From Desulfuromonas sp. DDH964 (GTDB lineage Bacteria > Desulfobacterota > Desulfuromonadia > Desulfuromonadales > DDH964): DNA of 64,000 bases. The notes beneath the pieces are model-generated. The model did no database searches, was not told the DNA's origin, and was given only the letters and a program-made list of their open reading frames with translations. How positions within the stretch are numbered: position 1 is the first letter of the stretch; each line of letters starts with the position of its first letter. The stretch spans positions 2,918,001 to 2,982,000 of the forward strand of contig NZ_CP015080.1 in NCBI RefSeq assembly GCF_001611275.1. The letters run 5' to 3'. The position numbers and the translations under genes were made by a program. This document shows positions 63,937 to 64,000 of the stretch, one piece after another.

Positions 63937-64000
63937 ATGGCAGACAAAGCAACCCTGGATCAGTACCGCGAACTCTGCGACCAGCTTCGCCACCACAACT
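63937..64000 (+). CDS. ligA: Partial gene, probable NAD-dependent DNA ligase N-terminus
   Basis: ATG 63937 is preceded by AGGAA (63924-63928). Only 21 codons are visible, reading MADKATLDQYRELCDQLRHH then Asn, before the window ends. The pattern of a helix ending in RxHN is how LigA begins (usually continuing YRYYVLD), where it binds NAD+. Too short for certainty. Divergent from the DUF21/CBS gene. Confidence 0.6.
   Translation, partial: MADKATLDQYRELCDQLRHHN

Noticed and set aside
62496..63947. Longer start for the DUF21/CBS protein
   Set aside because: The extra 63 codons have no membrane-protein character and extend into the promoter region shared with the divergent ligA-like gene; ATG 63758 gives the usual family length.

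Overview
This window looks like a chromosomal segment from a GC-rich Desulfuromonadales/Geobacter-type deltaproteobacterium. The support is a multiheme c-type cytochrome lipoprotein that mixes CxxCH with CxxxxCH heme motifs (a signature described from Geobacter), a porin-cytochrome gene set, a selenocysteine operon whose SelD itself carries an in-frame UGA, and a Gram-negative division and cell-wall cluster. This is an inference from gene content; there is no rRNA or other marker in the window.

Bases 1-21,100 are an accessory region heavily rebuilt by mobile DNA. It holds a nested IS3-like/IS200 unit, a chromosomal ccdAB toxin-antitoxin pair, a small secreted protein, an IS256-family element, a REP-associated tyrosine transposase (RAYT) unit, two identical-length ISL3 elements in opposite orientation, an IS4-family element carrying one of those ISL3 copies, two copies of a 95-bp hairpin MITE, and a second IS4-like element. 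The cargo is a minus-strand locus that I could rebuild by removing the insertions at their target duplications. It encodes a giant secreted protein A (2,299 residues before disruption: signal peptide, transglutaminase-like fold lacking its Cys, Ig-like repeats, C-terminal serine hydrolase). A is followed two bases later by a secreted partner B (322 residues). A partial second set, A' C-terminus plus B', lies downstream. All four parts are now split or truncated. This layout resembles a polymorphic-effector locus with an orphan downstream module, but that function is a hypothesis.

Bases 21,500-32,640 hold ordinary but informative genes: hipBA, selA-selB-selD, a cation/Ca2+ exchanger, a three-gene MoxR ATPase/VWA metallopeptidase-like operon, and a tiny TatA/B-like membrane protein. 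Bases 32,650-35,400 contain a second intact IS4 copy, a 144-bp inverted-repeat unit and an IS630 element that landed exactly in the TAG stop codon of a diguanylate cyclase gene.

Bases 35,395-44,900 hold the diguanylate cyclase, thiol peroxidase, an outer-membrane electron-conduit set (beta-barrel, pentaheme lipoprotein, very large multiheme lipoprotein) and a B12-binding radical SAM protein. Bases 45,050-62,420 are the complete dcw operon on the minus strand, in transcription order mraZ-rsmH-ftsL-ftsI-murE-murF-mraY-murD-ftsW-murG-murC-ddl-ftsQ-ftsA-ftsZ. It starts at a near-consensus promoter with GTGGG-type MraZ boxes and ends in a strong intrinsic terminator; murB is absent from its usual place between murC and ddl. 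The window closes with a DUF21/CBS-domain protein and the first codons of a probable ligA.
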